A stretch of DNA of 28,227 nucleotides. Origin: JASLBX01 sp036374175. GTDB taxonomy: Bacteria; Actinomycetota; Actinomycetes; Jiangellales; Jiangellaceae. The notes beneath the pieces were generated by a model. The model saw nothing but the letters and a program-made list of their open reading frames with translations, was not told the DNA's origin and did not search any database. The DNA is taken from the NCBI GenBank assembly GCA_036374175.1, contig DASUUH010000034.1, positions 1 through 28,227 of the forward strand. The letters are read 5' to 3'. Both the position numbers and the translations under genes were made by a program. Of the stretch, positions 15,953 to 24,187 are shown in pieces; the stretch's first letter is position 1, and every line of letters begins with the position of its first letter.

Positions 15953-16275
15953 GCCGAAGCGAAGATGACCACTAAGAGGATCACGAGCAGCCACAAGGCG
16001 GTTTCGATGTAACCGAGCACCAGTCCGGCTATCGCCAGGCCCCTGCCGTCCTTGCCGGTCGTCTTGATCTCGTTCAGCGCGACGTGACCGAAGACGACGG
16101 CCAGAATCGCACCGCCGAGGAGACCCAGTACGAGCGACGCGATGGCGAAGCCACTGGTCCCCCGCGAGGGCGGATAGGCGTATTGCGGGCCGGGCGGGTA
16201 GGCGGCCGTTGTGCTTTCCGCCGGCGGCGGAGATTCGACATGGCCAGAATGGCGGCTCGGTGTCGGTTCAGACAT
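15949..16275 (-). CDS. Small membrane protein with DUF4190-type two-helix domain
   Basis: A 108-residue protein. About 45 N-terminal residues are Pro/Ser/Tyr-rich and disordered (PPGPQYAYPPSRG). Two hydrophobic helices follow, FAIASLVLGLLGGAILAVVFG and GLAIAGLVLGYIETALWLLV, separated by HVALNEIKTTGKDGRG. This A-x-x-S-L-V-L-G / G-H-x-A-L-x-x-I pattern is that of DUF4190. The ATG at 16275 follows GGGGGAG and is preferred over one nine codons upstream. Function is unknown. It converges on uspA with a 4-base overlap. Confidence 0.82.
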   Translation of the reverse strand: MSEPTPSRHSGHVESPPPAESTTAAYPPGPQYAYPPSRGTSGFAIASLVLGLLGGAILAVVFGHVALNEIKTTGKDGRGLAIAGLVLGYIETALWLLVILLVVIFASA

Positions 16276-16468
16276 GGCTCCCCCTTTTAGGAGATGACGC
16301 AACCGTCGGCGAAGCGAGGCCCGCTAACGCGTGAACGGTCTCCCGTGAACGGGAACATCGTGCCTCCAAGCGGCCGGCGAGGATAGGGCCGTTCGTCCCA
16401 CGCCCGCGACGAGGATCGGGGCCAGTGGACAGCCGCAGTGAGCCGTCTTGGCCGTCTGGCTTGGGGTG

Positions 16469-17365
16469 TCACAGCAGCGCCCATACGATGCGCTGGCAAC
16501 GCACCGGATCCTCGGTGAGCCCGGCCGCCAGGCCCGAAAGCCAGTAGTCCACGGCGCGCAGCACGGCCCACGAAGTCGCCTTGTCCCGGTCCAGTTCGGC
16601 GGCGTCGGCGATTAAGCCGAGACACCAGCGCACGGCCCGATCGTCGTCGAGCTCGTCGACACGGGCCCACAGCAACTGCCCGCACACATACTCGGGATCG
16701 CCCATGAGCGCGAGCGGGTCGATTACCAGCCATGGTTCCCGCTCGGCACGGAGCACCACCCCGTAGTCAAGGTTGCGATCAACGAGGGCTTCCGGCCCGC
16801 CGGCGGACAGCTCACCAGCCAGGCCAACAGCGGCGTCGAGGGTTCGACGGGCAAGCGGCCGGCCAACGACTCGCCAGCGCTCGGGCAGTGACGTCTGCAG
16901 CTCAGCCGCCAAGTCGGCGGTGGTGCGGTAGCCGCCAGACGCAGGACGAGCCAGGCGGCGCAGGATCCCGCCAATGATCGGAGCCGCCTGCTCGACGGGC
17001 AGATTCCTCAACGTGACGCTCGCGTCGAGGCGCTCGAGCAACAGCGCACCCGCGTCGATGTCGGCATCGACCAGCTGGACGGTGCCCTGCGCATCCCATA
17101 GCCACAGCGCGTCGGCATGCTCGGCCACCATCTCATCCGGCCAACTGACCTTCAGAACCAGCGGTTCGCCGCCTCGGCGGACCGGGACAATCAGCGCATT
17201 GTCGCCATGGCGGGGCCTCCCGTCGACGACCAGGCCCCATTGCAGGCACAGGCTGGCAATCAGATCTGGCAATGAGCGGAGCCACCTGGCACCTGCCTCA
17301 CCCTCTCGTTGCCACCGGCGTAGCGCTCGGAACGATTCCGGCACCTCGACCCGCTGCTTTGCCAC
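16469..17365 (-). CDS. APH(6)-type aminoglycoside/hydroxyurea kinase homologue with lost catalytic residues
   Basis: A 298-residue protein from a GTG start with AAGGA upstream. The fold is that of streptomycin 6-kinase/hydroxyurea phosphotransferases: NALIVPVRRGGEPLVLKVSWP with the ATP-binding Lys72, LLLERLD, and REPWLVIDPLALMGDPEY with the metal-binding Asp216. However, the catalytic loop, normally HxDLHxxNVL or NxDLHxxQVL, reads VDRNLDYGVVL at 195-205. The catalytic Asp is Asn198, the following His is Asp200, and the metal-binding Asn/Gln is Val203. Phosphotransfer is therefore unlikely. The full-length frame suggests a pseudokinase that still binds nucleotide or ligand, or a recently inactivated resistance gene. 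Confidence 0.82.
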   Translation of the reverse strand: MAKQRVEVPESFRALRRWQREGEAGARWLRSLPDLIASLCLQWGLVVDGRPRHGDNALIVPVRRGGEPLVLKVSWPDEMVAEHADALWLWDAQGTVQLVDADIDAGALLLERLDASVTLRNLPVEQAAPIIGGILRRLARPASGGYRTTADLAAELQTSLPERWRVVGRPLARRTLDAAVGLAGELSAGGPEALVDRNLDYGVVLRAEREPWLVIDPLALMGDPEYVCGQLLWARVDELDDDRAVRWCLGLIADAAELDRDKATSWAVLRAVDYWLSGLAAGLTEDPVRCQRIVWALL

Positions 17366-17643
17366 GGACCGATCCTTCCCGCTCGGGCGTCGTCGATACG
17401 TGTCTTGTCAGGCTCACGCTCGCACCGTTGTCCAACGACGGTACGACGAACGGACCTGCGAGTCGACACGGCATGCGGTCGGATCGGGTTACGTCGAACC
17501 TCCCAGCCCGGGTACGGCAGGCCACGGCGGCGCCTCAGCCCCATGCCTGGATCAGCTGGGCTCGACGTTCAGATCAGCGGCGAAGCGCCTGACCCCGTCC
17601 CACTCTGTGTAGACGTAGTCGCCTTTCAAAGTCACTCGAAGCG

Positions 17644-19225
17644 TTATGTCGGGGTGGTGCGGTTTGTACGCCGAAGGGCCGTGCGAATCGCCGCCGCGGT
17701 GGCAACGGCGCCCAGCGCACCAGTGGTCAGGTGTCGTGGGTTGAGCGCGTCCGGTCGTCGGTGGAAGACCGTCTCGCCGAAGCACAGACGTTCTGCGGGC
17801 TGCTTGCCTTCCACCCCGCCGGTAAAGACGACGGGCATGGGTGGTTTGCCCATCTCCGACATGTCGATCCGGAAGACGTAGGGATCGTTGGGATCGTCGT
17901 GATACAAGTGCATGCCGCGTCTCATGGCCGGGACCGGGCTCAGTGGTTGCAGCAGTAGTTGCCGGTCTCTAACGCGGACCTCCGCCCCCGCCCCCATCAG
18001 CAGTCTGATGAACACGTTGGTCATCTGCCCGGGTGCAAGGTCGTACCAGCCGCAGAGGTCCGCCCATACCTCAGGGCGCGCGACCACGTCGGTGCGGAAG
18101 GGGTTGTCGGCAAGTCCCAGGACGTGACGCATGATCGCCCACGCGAGTGGTGTGGGGGCGCCGCGCGTCCAGCCCACCCGTGTTGCACAGCACGACGACG
18201 CCGACGTCGTCGTCCGGGGCCAACAGGATCTGGGCCAGGAAGCCGGAGACGACGCCGTCCTTGCCCACGATGCGGTGACCGCCCTCCACGCTTAGGTCGA
18301 AGGCCAGACCCATGCCCGGGATCCGAGGGTCGGGCTGGAAATGGGGCCGGAACATCGAGGCGATGGTTTCGGGTCGGAGGATGGCGCCGGCTCCGCTGCG
18401 TTCGCCGTTAAGCAGCGCGGCGACGTACTTGACCATGTCTCTCGTCGTCGAGCAGATCCCGCCTCCCCCTGGTGTGGGTACGTCGTGCCACGGGACGGGT
18501 TCGAGTCCGCGGCGGCGCAGGACGTAGCCGGTCGCCAGCCGTCCGCGCAGCTTCCGGGAGACGGTGAGGTCGCTGTGCTCCATACCCAAGGGGTCGAAGA
18601 CGTGCTCGCGCAGATAGCCGTCGAACGGCACGCCGGTGACGTCCTCGACGACCTGGCCGAGGGTCGCGAAACCGTGGTTGCTGTACATCCACTTCGTGCC
18701 GGGCTGGACCTCGACCCTTAGCCCGTGATGCAGGTACTCGGCGAGAGGAACTGCTGGCCGTGCCGCTTGGACTCCTGATCCTTGACGCGGTCGCAGCAGG
18801 TCGGAAATGCGGGGCCAGTAGCCGATTCCTGCAGTATGGGTCAGGAGATGTCGGAGCGTCACCGGCCGAAGATCTGGCCGGGCGGGAACGAGGCGGAAGG
18901 CACGCAAGTAACGGGTCACGGGCGCATCGAGATCCACCATGCCCTGCTCCCACAACTGCATCACGGCGACTGCGGTGAAAGTCTTGGTAACGGAGCCGAT
19001 ACGAAAGACCGTGTCCCCGGTCACCGGCTCATTGGAGCCTGTATCGGCCAGGCCGTGTCCGTGGAACCACGCCAGATCACCGTCGTACACAACGGCCGCC
19101 GCCACGCCCGCGGATGGCCAGCGGTTGAGGACGTCGGTGGTGATGGCCTGGAGTTTCCGCCCGTCGATCGTGAAGGTGCGGGCCGGGGACGCCGCTTGCC
19201 CGGATGCTGTGGCATTTGTCGTCAT
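17644..19225 (-). pseudogene. Serine hydrolase/beta-lactamase-family protein, frameshifted
   Basis: The gene starts at the ATG at 19225 (AAGGGAG upstream). It codes for a class-C beta-lactamase-like hydrolase: Ser78-x-x-Lys81 in GSVTKTF, Tyr181-Ser-Asn in MYSNHGF, PGGGGICSTTRDMVKY and GKDGVVSGF. After VVVLCNTGGLD (about residue 353) the frame runs off into low-complexity Arg/Pro sequence. The adjacent frame resumes coherent protein: RGAPTPLAWAIMRHVLGL, then RPEVWADLCGWYDL to the stop at 17644. The lesion lies at 18160-18172 and is equivalent to one extra or two missing bases. It may be a true mutation or a sequencing error. The intact protein would be about 525 residues, an esterase or peptidase-like enzyme. 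Confidence 0.8.
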
Positions 19226-19547
19226 GGGGCAGTACTCCCTTGCTGGGGCCTGGAACCCTCCTGACCGGGGGGTGGTGGGTGGTGAAGCGCTCACGGCCAG
19301 GGCGAGGATGGCCCACATCAACTCTGACCTGCGAGCACTGGTCGGCACCCGAGGCAATGGGCCATCACTGTCGGGGCGAACGACCCTGGTCAGGCTCTCG
19401 TCACGCCGGACAAAGCTGCCCAGCCATGGCCGGGGTTCACCGCGAAAGCCAAGAAATTCGGACGGCGATGTCAAGAACCGGTGCCTGGCTCCGTCTCCGC
19501 AGTGAACACGACCACAATGGGTCGCACCAGCACCGAGGAGAAACACC
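19226..19547. other. Intergenic region between serine hydrolase and DGPF protein genes
   Basis: About 320 bases without a convincing gene. It holds the start region of the divergent serine hydrolase gene and, at 19469-19495, the promoter of the YCII/sigma pair. No repeat or RNA gene was recognised in the rest. Confidence 0.5.
19469..19495 (+). promoter_or_regulatory. ECF-sigma-type promoter upstream of DGPF/YCII gene
   Basis: TGTCAA (19469-19474), exactly 17 bp, then CGTC (19492-19495), about 50 bp before the DGPF gene start. Promoters recognised by DGPF-linked ECF sigma factors have a TGTCGA-like -35 and a CGTC-type -10 element, so this is a good autoregulation candidate. Confidence 0.6.
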
Positions 19548-19955
19548 ATGGCCAAGTACCTGCTGCTCAAGCACTACCGCGGCGCCCCGGCTGCGGTCAA
19601 CGACGTGCCGATGGATCAGTGGACGCCGGAGGAGATCGCGGCCCACATGCAGTACATAGACGATTTCGCGGCCCGGCTCGAACGGACCGGTGAGTTCGTC
19701 GACGAGCGGGCCCTGGCCCCCGAGGGCACGTTCGTCCGGTACGACGGCGAGGGTCGTCCGCCGGTCACCGATGGCCCGTTTGCCGAGACCAAGGACCTCA
19801 TCGCCGGCTGGATGGTGATCGACGTCGACAATTACGAGCGCGCCATCGAGCTGGCCGGCGAACTGTCGGCGGCCCCAGGGGCGGGCGGCAAGCCGATCCA
19901 CGAGTGGCTCGAGGTGCGTCCGTTCCTGGCCGCGCCGCCCACCATCACGGAGTGA
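19548..19955 (+). CDS. YCII/DGPF-domain protein
   Basis: A 135-residue soluble protein of the YCII-related family. It begins KYLLLKHYRG and carries the name-giving DGPF block in VTDGPFAETKDLIAGWMVIDV at about 76-96. GAGGAG lies upstream of the ATG. Its stop overlaps the GTG start of the sigma factor gene (GTGA), and DGPF proteins are the standard genetic partner of one ECF sigma group. The biochemical role of the family is not established. A ferredoxin-like fold and a modulatory or enzymatic role are inferred. Confidence 0.9.
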   Translation: MAKYLLLKHYRGAPAAVNDVPMDQWTPEEIAAHMQYIDDFAARLERTGEFVDERALAPEGTFVRYDGEGRPPVTDGPFAETKDLIAGWMVIDVDNYERAIELAGELSAAPGAGGKPIHEWLEVRPFLAAPPTITE

Positions 19956-21109
19956 CTTCTCGGGTGGACGAAGTGCTGCTCCGGAGCCTCACGCCGAGCG
20001 TGCTCGGAATCCTCGTCCGCCGCGGAGCCGACTTCGCGGCGGCCGAGGACGCCGTGCAGGACGCGCTCGTCGAGGCGGTCCGCGTGTGGCCCGCCGATCC
20101 GCCGCGGGACCCGAAGGGTTGGCTGGTCACCGTGGCCTGGCGCCGGTTCCTCGACGCCACCCGGGCGGACACTGCCCGTCGTCGGCGTGAGGAACTCGTC
20201 GACGAGCAACCAGAGCCTGGGCCCGCGGCCGCGGTGGACGACACGCTCCACCTCTACTTCTTGTGCGCCCACCCGTCCCTGACGCCGGCGTCCGCGGTTG
20301 CGCTCACGCTACGCGCCGTCGGCGGCCTGACCACCCGCCAGATCGCCCAGGCCTACCTGGTGCCCGAGGCGACCATGGCGCAGCGCATCAGCCGGGCCAA
20401 GCGCACCGTCTCGGACGTGCGGTTCGACCAGCCCGGCGACGTTGCCACCGTGCTGCGCGTCATCTACTTGGTCTTCAACGAGGGCTACTCCGGCGATGTT
20501 GACCTCGCCGCCGAGGCCATAAGGCTCACTCGGCAGCTCGCGGCAGCGATCGACCACCCCGAGGTGGCGGGGCTGCTTGCCCTCATGCTGCTTCACCACG
20601 CCCGGCGCGCCGCTCGCACCACGCCGGACGGCAGCTTGGTGCCGCTCGCCGCGCAGGACCGCGGCCAGTGGGACAAGGGCCTGATCGCCGAGGGCATTGA
20701 CATCCTGCAGTCGGCCCTCGCCCGCGACCAAATGGGCGAGTTCCAGGCCCAGGCGGCCATCGCGGCACTCCACGCTGATGCGCCAACCGCCGAGGAGACT
20801 GACTGGGTGCAGATCGTTGAGTGGTACGACGAGCTCACGCGCCTGACCGACAGCCCGGTCGTCCGGCTCAACCGAGCCGTGGCCGTCGGAGAGGCCGACG
20901 GACCGCGTGCCGGGCTGGCGGCGCTCGCGGCGCTGGACGCCTCACTGCCCCGGCACGCCGCCGTGGCGGCGTATCTCCACGAGCGTGACGGCGACCTGGT
21001 GAAGGCGGCACGGCTGTACGCCGAAGCGGCCGCGAACGCGCCCAACCTCGCCGAACGCGACCACCTGACCCGCCAGGCCGCCCGGCTCAACGCGCGCCTT
21101 CGTCGCTGA
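19952..21109 (+). CDS. ECF sigma factor with C-terminal helical extension (ECF42-like)
   Basis: A 385-residue protein from a GTG overlapping the previous stop. Sigma region 2 is at about 15-75 (FAAAEDAVQDALVEAVRVWP and GWLVTVAWRRFLD). Region 4 is at about 115-150 (VGGLTTRQIAQAYLVPEATM, then AQRISRAKRTV). A roughly 200-residue C-terminal domain follows, with VIYLVFNEGYSGD and alanine-rich helical repeats (RLNRAVAVGEADG). Ordinary ECF factors are about 200 residues, so this extension marks the DGPF-associated group. No anti-sigma gene is adjacent, consistent with the extension controlling activity. A second start 16 codons upstream is possible but lies inside the DGPF gene. Confidence 0.9.
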   Translation: MTSRVDEVLLRSLTPSVLGILVRRGADFAAAEDAVQDALVEAVRVWPADPPRDPKGWLVTVAWRRFLDATRADTARRRREELVDEQPEPGPAAAVDDTLHLYFLCAHPSLTPASAVALTLRAVGGLTTRQIAQAYLVPEATMAQRISRAKRTVSDVRFDQPGDVATVLRVIYLVFNEGYSGDVDLAAEAIRLTRQLAAAIDHPEVAGLLALMLLHHARRAARTTPDGSLVPLAAQDRGQWDKGLIAEGIDILQSALARDQMGEFQAQAAIAALHADAPTAEETDWVQIVEWYDELTRLTDSPVVRLNRAVAVGEADGPRAGLAALAALDASLPRHAAVAAYLHERDGDLVKAARLYAEAAANAPNLAERDHLTRQAARLNARLRR

Positions 21110-21188
21110 CAAGGCCGCGCTCGGATTCCCGCGGGTTCAGGCCCAGAAACAACTCACGGACAACAGTCAAAATCGAGGGCAGTGCAAT

Positions 21189-21241
21189 CTCGCCGAGTCG
21201 TCATGGCGTGCCTTGACAGACTCGGCGAGCGGGACGATGCT
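21189..21241 (+). promoter_or_regulatory. Promoter of the LVIVD protein gene, embedded in an inverted repeat
   Basis: An 11-bp inverted repeat, CTCGCCGAGTC (21189-21199) and GACTCGGCGAG (21219-21229), surrounds a consensus -35 TTGACA (21213-21218). A weak GATGCT -10 follows at 21236-21241. The repeat may end sigma-gene transcription, act as an operator, or both. Confidence 0.45.
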
Positions 21242-21267
21242 CCGCGCAAGGCAACCAAAGGAGCATC

Positions 21268-23184
21268 ATGGTTCCCAACCGGCTGGCTATCGCAGTGGCA
21301 AGTGCGCTCCTACTCACCGGAACAGCCGTGGCAGGGCCGGCGGCTGCCGATAACGACCTAGGCGACGTCGCGTCGGCGGCGCCTGCGGAGCTGAACGCCG
21401 AGCCGAAGGCAGGCTCACTCACGCAAGTCGGGCATGAGCCACTCACGAACCGCGGCATGAACGCCGCGCTCGCGATCCATGGCGACTACGCGTACATCGG
21501 CAGCCGAACCGATTTTCATGTCGACGGCGAAGACTTCTCGGGGATCATGATCGTCGACATCTCCGATCCCACCGATCCGCGAGTCGTGAACGTCATGGGC
21601 CCGCCAGCCACTGCCAACCCCGGGGAATCGTCGCGAGAGCTGCGGGTCTGGCGGTCGCAGGACATTCTGATCGTGCTGCACACGAACTGCGGCGGTGTGG
21701 GCGCACACAACTGCAAAGCATCCTCGCAGAACAACATCAAGTTCTTTGACATCGCCGGTGAAAACGCCGCCGATCCGCAGCTCATCGCTCAGGTCAACCA
21801 GAACACGCACGAGTTCTTCCTCTGGGAAGACCCGAACGATCCCGAGCGTGCGTTCATGTTTGGCGGCAGTGCCGGGTCTGGGAATACCGCCCTGTCGATC
21901 TGGGATCTCGCGCCGCTGCTCGATGGCCAAGCGCCGCCGAGAATCCATGCGTCCGGACACGGCTACACCGGCATTCCGCCGAACCTGGTGACCGTCGATC
22001 CACCGTCGTCGGCGGCGGGAACCTACGAGGCCGCAGGAGCGGCCTTCGGGCCCGCACCCGACGACGCCGGCGTCTCCGGCGACGTGGTGCTGGTTAATGA
22101 CGGGAGCAACAATCCGACCGAGGGCTGCGATCCTCTGGTCGACTTCCCCGTCGGCGCCATCGCGCTCGTCGACCGCGGGTCGTGTGCCTTCGTACAGAAG
22201 GCGAACAACGCCCAGGCCGCTGGTGCGACCGCAATGATCGTGGCAAACAATGTGCCCGGCGCGCCGTTCACGATGGGCGGCGCCGATCCGAACATCGTAA
22301 TCCCGTCGGTAATGGTCTCGCTCGACGACGGCAACACCATCAAGGCAGGGCTCCCGGCGACCGCCACTGTTGCCAGCCGGCCAGGCCCGTCGATCCCGAC
22401 CGGTGGGCTGCACTCGTTGTCTGTGAGCAATGACGGGAGGTTTGCCTTCTACGCGCTGCTCACAGGCGGGTTCGCGATGGTAGATGTGTCGGACTTCACC
22501 TCCGGTGTTGACAACCCGCAGCTGCGCCTCGTGACACAGAACGAAAGCAGGCCAACCTGGTCTGGCCCTGGGGCCCACAGCGCAGTCAAGTTCTGGGGGC
22601 GTGACTGGGTCTGGGTCGTCGACGAGGTGTACGGCACCGCCACCGGTGGCGGGCACGGCTGTCCGTGGGGATGGGCGCGGGTCATCGATCTCGCTGATCC
22701 TGCGCAGCCGACAGTCGAGGCGGAATTCCGGCTTCCGTCGAACGAGGAGTCAAACTGCGACGACTGGGAGCCGCGTCCGCGCACGTCGTACTCGGCCCAC
22801 AACCCAACCCTGACGCCCAGGATCGCCTTCACCACCTGGCACTCCGGCGGACTCCAGGCCACCAGCATCCAGCGACCGAAGCAGCCGTCCCAGCTTGCCG
22901 AATTCCTGCCCGAGCCGCTCCACGAGGTGGCCATGGAGGATCCGCGCCTCTCCTCCGACCCGGACACGGGTCGCGGGGAGAAGGTCGTGATGTGGAGCTA
23001 CCCGATCATCAAGGATGGACTGATCTACGTCGTTGACTTGCGCAATGGGCTCTACATCCTCGACTACGACGGCCCCTTCGAGAAGGAAGTAGAGAGGATC
23101 ACCTTCCTCGAAGGCAACTCGAACCAGGGGCACGCCCTCTGCTTCGAGCCGGTGGGCACCGCCCCCGCGTTCTGCGGCGACTGA
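21268..23184 (+). CDS. Secreted LVIVD-repeat protein with inserted PA domain
   Basis: A 638-residue exported protein with an N-terminal signal peptide ending near residue 27 (LLLTGTAVAGPAAADN). LVIVD-type beta-propeller repeats frame the chain (GIMIVDISDPTDPRVV, GFAMVDVSDF, ARVIDLADPAQP, GLYILDYDG). A protease-associated (PA) domain is inserted at about 245-370, with GAIALVDRGSCAFVQKANNA and QAAGATAMIVANN. Cysteine pairs such as NCGGVGAHNC suggest disulfides outside the cell. AAAGGAG precedes the ATG. No catalytic residues for proteolysis were recognised. It may bind peptides, cell-wall material or a surface partner. Confidence 0.82.
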   Translation: MVPNRLAIAVASALLLTGTAVAGPAAADNDLGDVASAAPAELNAEPKAGSLTQVGHEPLTNRGMNAALAIHGDYAYIGSRTDFHVDGEDFSGIMIVDISDPTDPRVVNVMGPPATANPGESSRELRVWRSQDILIVLHTNCGGVGAHNCKASSQNNIKFFDIAGENAADPQLIAQVNQNTHEFFLWEDPNDPERAFMFGGSAGSGNTALSIWDLAPLLDGQAPPRIHASGHGYTGIPPNLVTVDPPSSAAGTYEAAGAAFGPAPDDAGVSGDVVLVNDGSNNPTEGCDPLVDFPVGAIALVDRGSCAFVQKANNAQAAGATAMIVANNVPGAPFTMGGADPNIVIPSVMVSLDDGNTIKAGLPATATVASRPGPSIPTGGLHSLSVSNDGRFAFYALLTGGFAMVDVSDFTSGVDNPQLRLVTQNESRPTWSGPGAHSAVKFWGRDWVWVVDEVYGTATGGGHGCPWGWARVIDLADPAQPTVEAEFRLPSNEESNCDDWEPRPRTSYSAHNPTLTPRIAFTTWHSGGLQATSIQRPKQPSQLAEFLPEPLHEVAMEDPRLSSDPDTGRGEKVVMWSYPIIKDGLIYVVDLRNGLYILDYDGPFEKEVERITFLEGNSNQGHALCFEPVGTAPAFCGD

Positions 23185-23217
23185 GACGAATGTCGCGCCG
23201 ATAAGGACTGGACGGGC

Positions 23218-23358
23218 GGGTTCTGGTGCGCGCGATGTCGCGGTAGCGGAGTCCTGCCAGCCCTCCGGCCACGAGGACCGTGGGCATGACAAGCTGCCGG
23301 CGAACGGGCCCACGTGGTGCAGCACGCGCGGAGCCACGTCGGCGCTTGAGGGGTCCAC
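23218..23358 (-). pseudogene. Possible broken small membrane protein remnant
   Basis: From a GTG at 23358, one frame reads SSADVAPRVLHHVGPFAGSL. It then needs a one-base shift near 23290 to continue VMPTVLVAGGLAGLRYRDIA. Joined, the two pieces resemble one hydrophobic protein. The GTG faces away from the DUF3105 gene, next to its operator. No Shine-Dalgarno sequence was seen, and the family was not recognised with certainty. Confidence 0.25.
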
Positions 23359-23384
23359 CGAAGATTCATACTAAAGGTCTTAGT
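23346..23384 (+). promoter_or_regulatory. DUF3105 gene promoter covered by BlaI-like operator
   Basis: TTGAGG (23346-23351), a 17-bp gap and TACTAA (23369-23374) form a plausible promoter. ACTAAAGGTCTTAGT (23370-23384) overlaps the -10 element and has the form CTA-N7-TAG. This is the same geometry as the site at the blaI start (24558-24572). Confidence 0.55.
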
Positions 23385-23432
23385 TGATTGGTGCTACCGT
23401 TCCTTGAGGCCAGCGCACATAGGAGGTCACCA

Positions 23433-24083
23433 GTGTCGGCCAAGGAGAACAAGAAGGTGTCGGCCACGCAGAGCAAGACGGATCGTGCCGCCGCAATGCG
23501 CGCCGAACGTGAGGCTGCGGAGCGTCGCGGCAAGCGATGGAACTACGCGATTGCCGGCCTGGCAGTCGTGGTGGTGGCTGGATTGGTCGTCTTGGCCCTG
23601 ACCATGGACAACGATTCAGATGACGTCGAGATCGCCGGGCTGTCGACCTTCGACGACGTGGCGGCCGACCATACCGAGCAGCCCGTCGAGTACGAGCAGA
23701 CTCCGCCGGTCGGTGGCATGCACAGCGAGGTGTTGCTCAACTGCGGCATCTATTCCGAGCCAGTGCCGAACGAGAACGCCGTCCATTCCCTCGAACACGG
23801 TGCGGTGTGGATCACCTACGACCCGTCTCTGGCCGACGAGGACGTGGCCGATCTGCGGGAGTATGTGACCGATCTTCGAAACTCCGTGCGCCAGTATGTC
23901 GTCGTGAGCCCGTATGAGGGGTTGCCTGCTCCTGTCATCGCGAGCGCGTGGGCCCGGCAGGTTCAACTCGACGGTGTTTCAGACGAACGGCTCGGCCAGT
24001 TCATCGACCAGTTCGTCCGCGGCACCCAGAGCCCAGAGCCCGGTGCACCCTGCTCAGGCGGCGTCGGCATACCTGACGCGTGA
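23433..24083 (+). CDS. DUF3105 single-pass membrane protein
   Basis: A 216-residue protein from the GTG at 23433, chosen because AGGAGG lies seven bases upstream. About 32 charged residues (Lys/Arg/Glu-rich) precede one membrane helix at about 34-56 (YAIAGLAVVVVAGLVVLALTM). The external domain carries GGMHSEVLLNCGIYSEP and ENAVHSLEHGAVWITYDP, with conserved His and Cys residues that could bind a metal. The family has no established function and is often near copper or heavy-metal genes. A BlaI-like operator over its promoter region links it to the repressor encoded 0.5 kb away. Confidence 0.85.
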   Translation: MSAKENKKVSATQSKTDRAAAMRAEREAAERRGKRWNYAIAGLAVVVVAGLVVLALTMDNDSDDVEIAGLSTFDDVAADHTEQPVEYEQTPPVGGMHSEVLLNCGIYSEPVPNENAVHSLEHGAVWITYDPSLADEDVADLREYVTDLRNSVRQYVVVSPYEGLPAPVIASAWARQVQLDGVSDERLGQFIDQFVRGTQSPEPGAPCSGGVGIPDA

Positions 24084-24187
24084 CCAGCTCGCGCAGAGTG
24101 ACCGCAGCCAGCGGGTGCAGCCCGCGGATGTGCCCCCGCTCGTGCGCCAGCACCACCGCCTCGGCCGTCACCGGCCCGAGTCTTTCT
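24080..24187 (-). pseudogene. Remnant of an M56 (BlaR1-like) zinc protease
   Basis: Immediately after the blaI stop, one frame reads LGPVTAEAVVLAHERGHIRG and continues LHPLAAVTLRELV. This contains the HExxH zinc motif HERGH (24130-24144) in the context typical of M56 proteases. There is no start codon, the roughly 150 residues usually in front are missing, and after about 35 codons the sequence meets the end of the DUF3105 gene. BlaI genes are normally followed by an intact M56 gene, so this is an internal scrap left by deletion. Confidence 0.7.

Noticed and set aside
16342..16355. Small palindrome TCCCGTGAACGGGA upstream of the DUF4190 gene
   Set aside because: Single site, short, and not associated with a regulator or clear promoter.
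21415..22656. 413-codon minus-strand frame inside the LVIVD protein gene
   Set aside because: Antisense shadow; the plus-strand protein has a signal peptide and domain structure.
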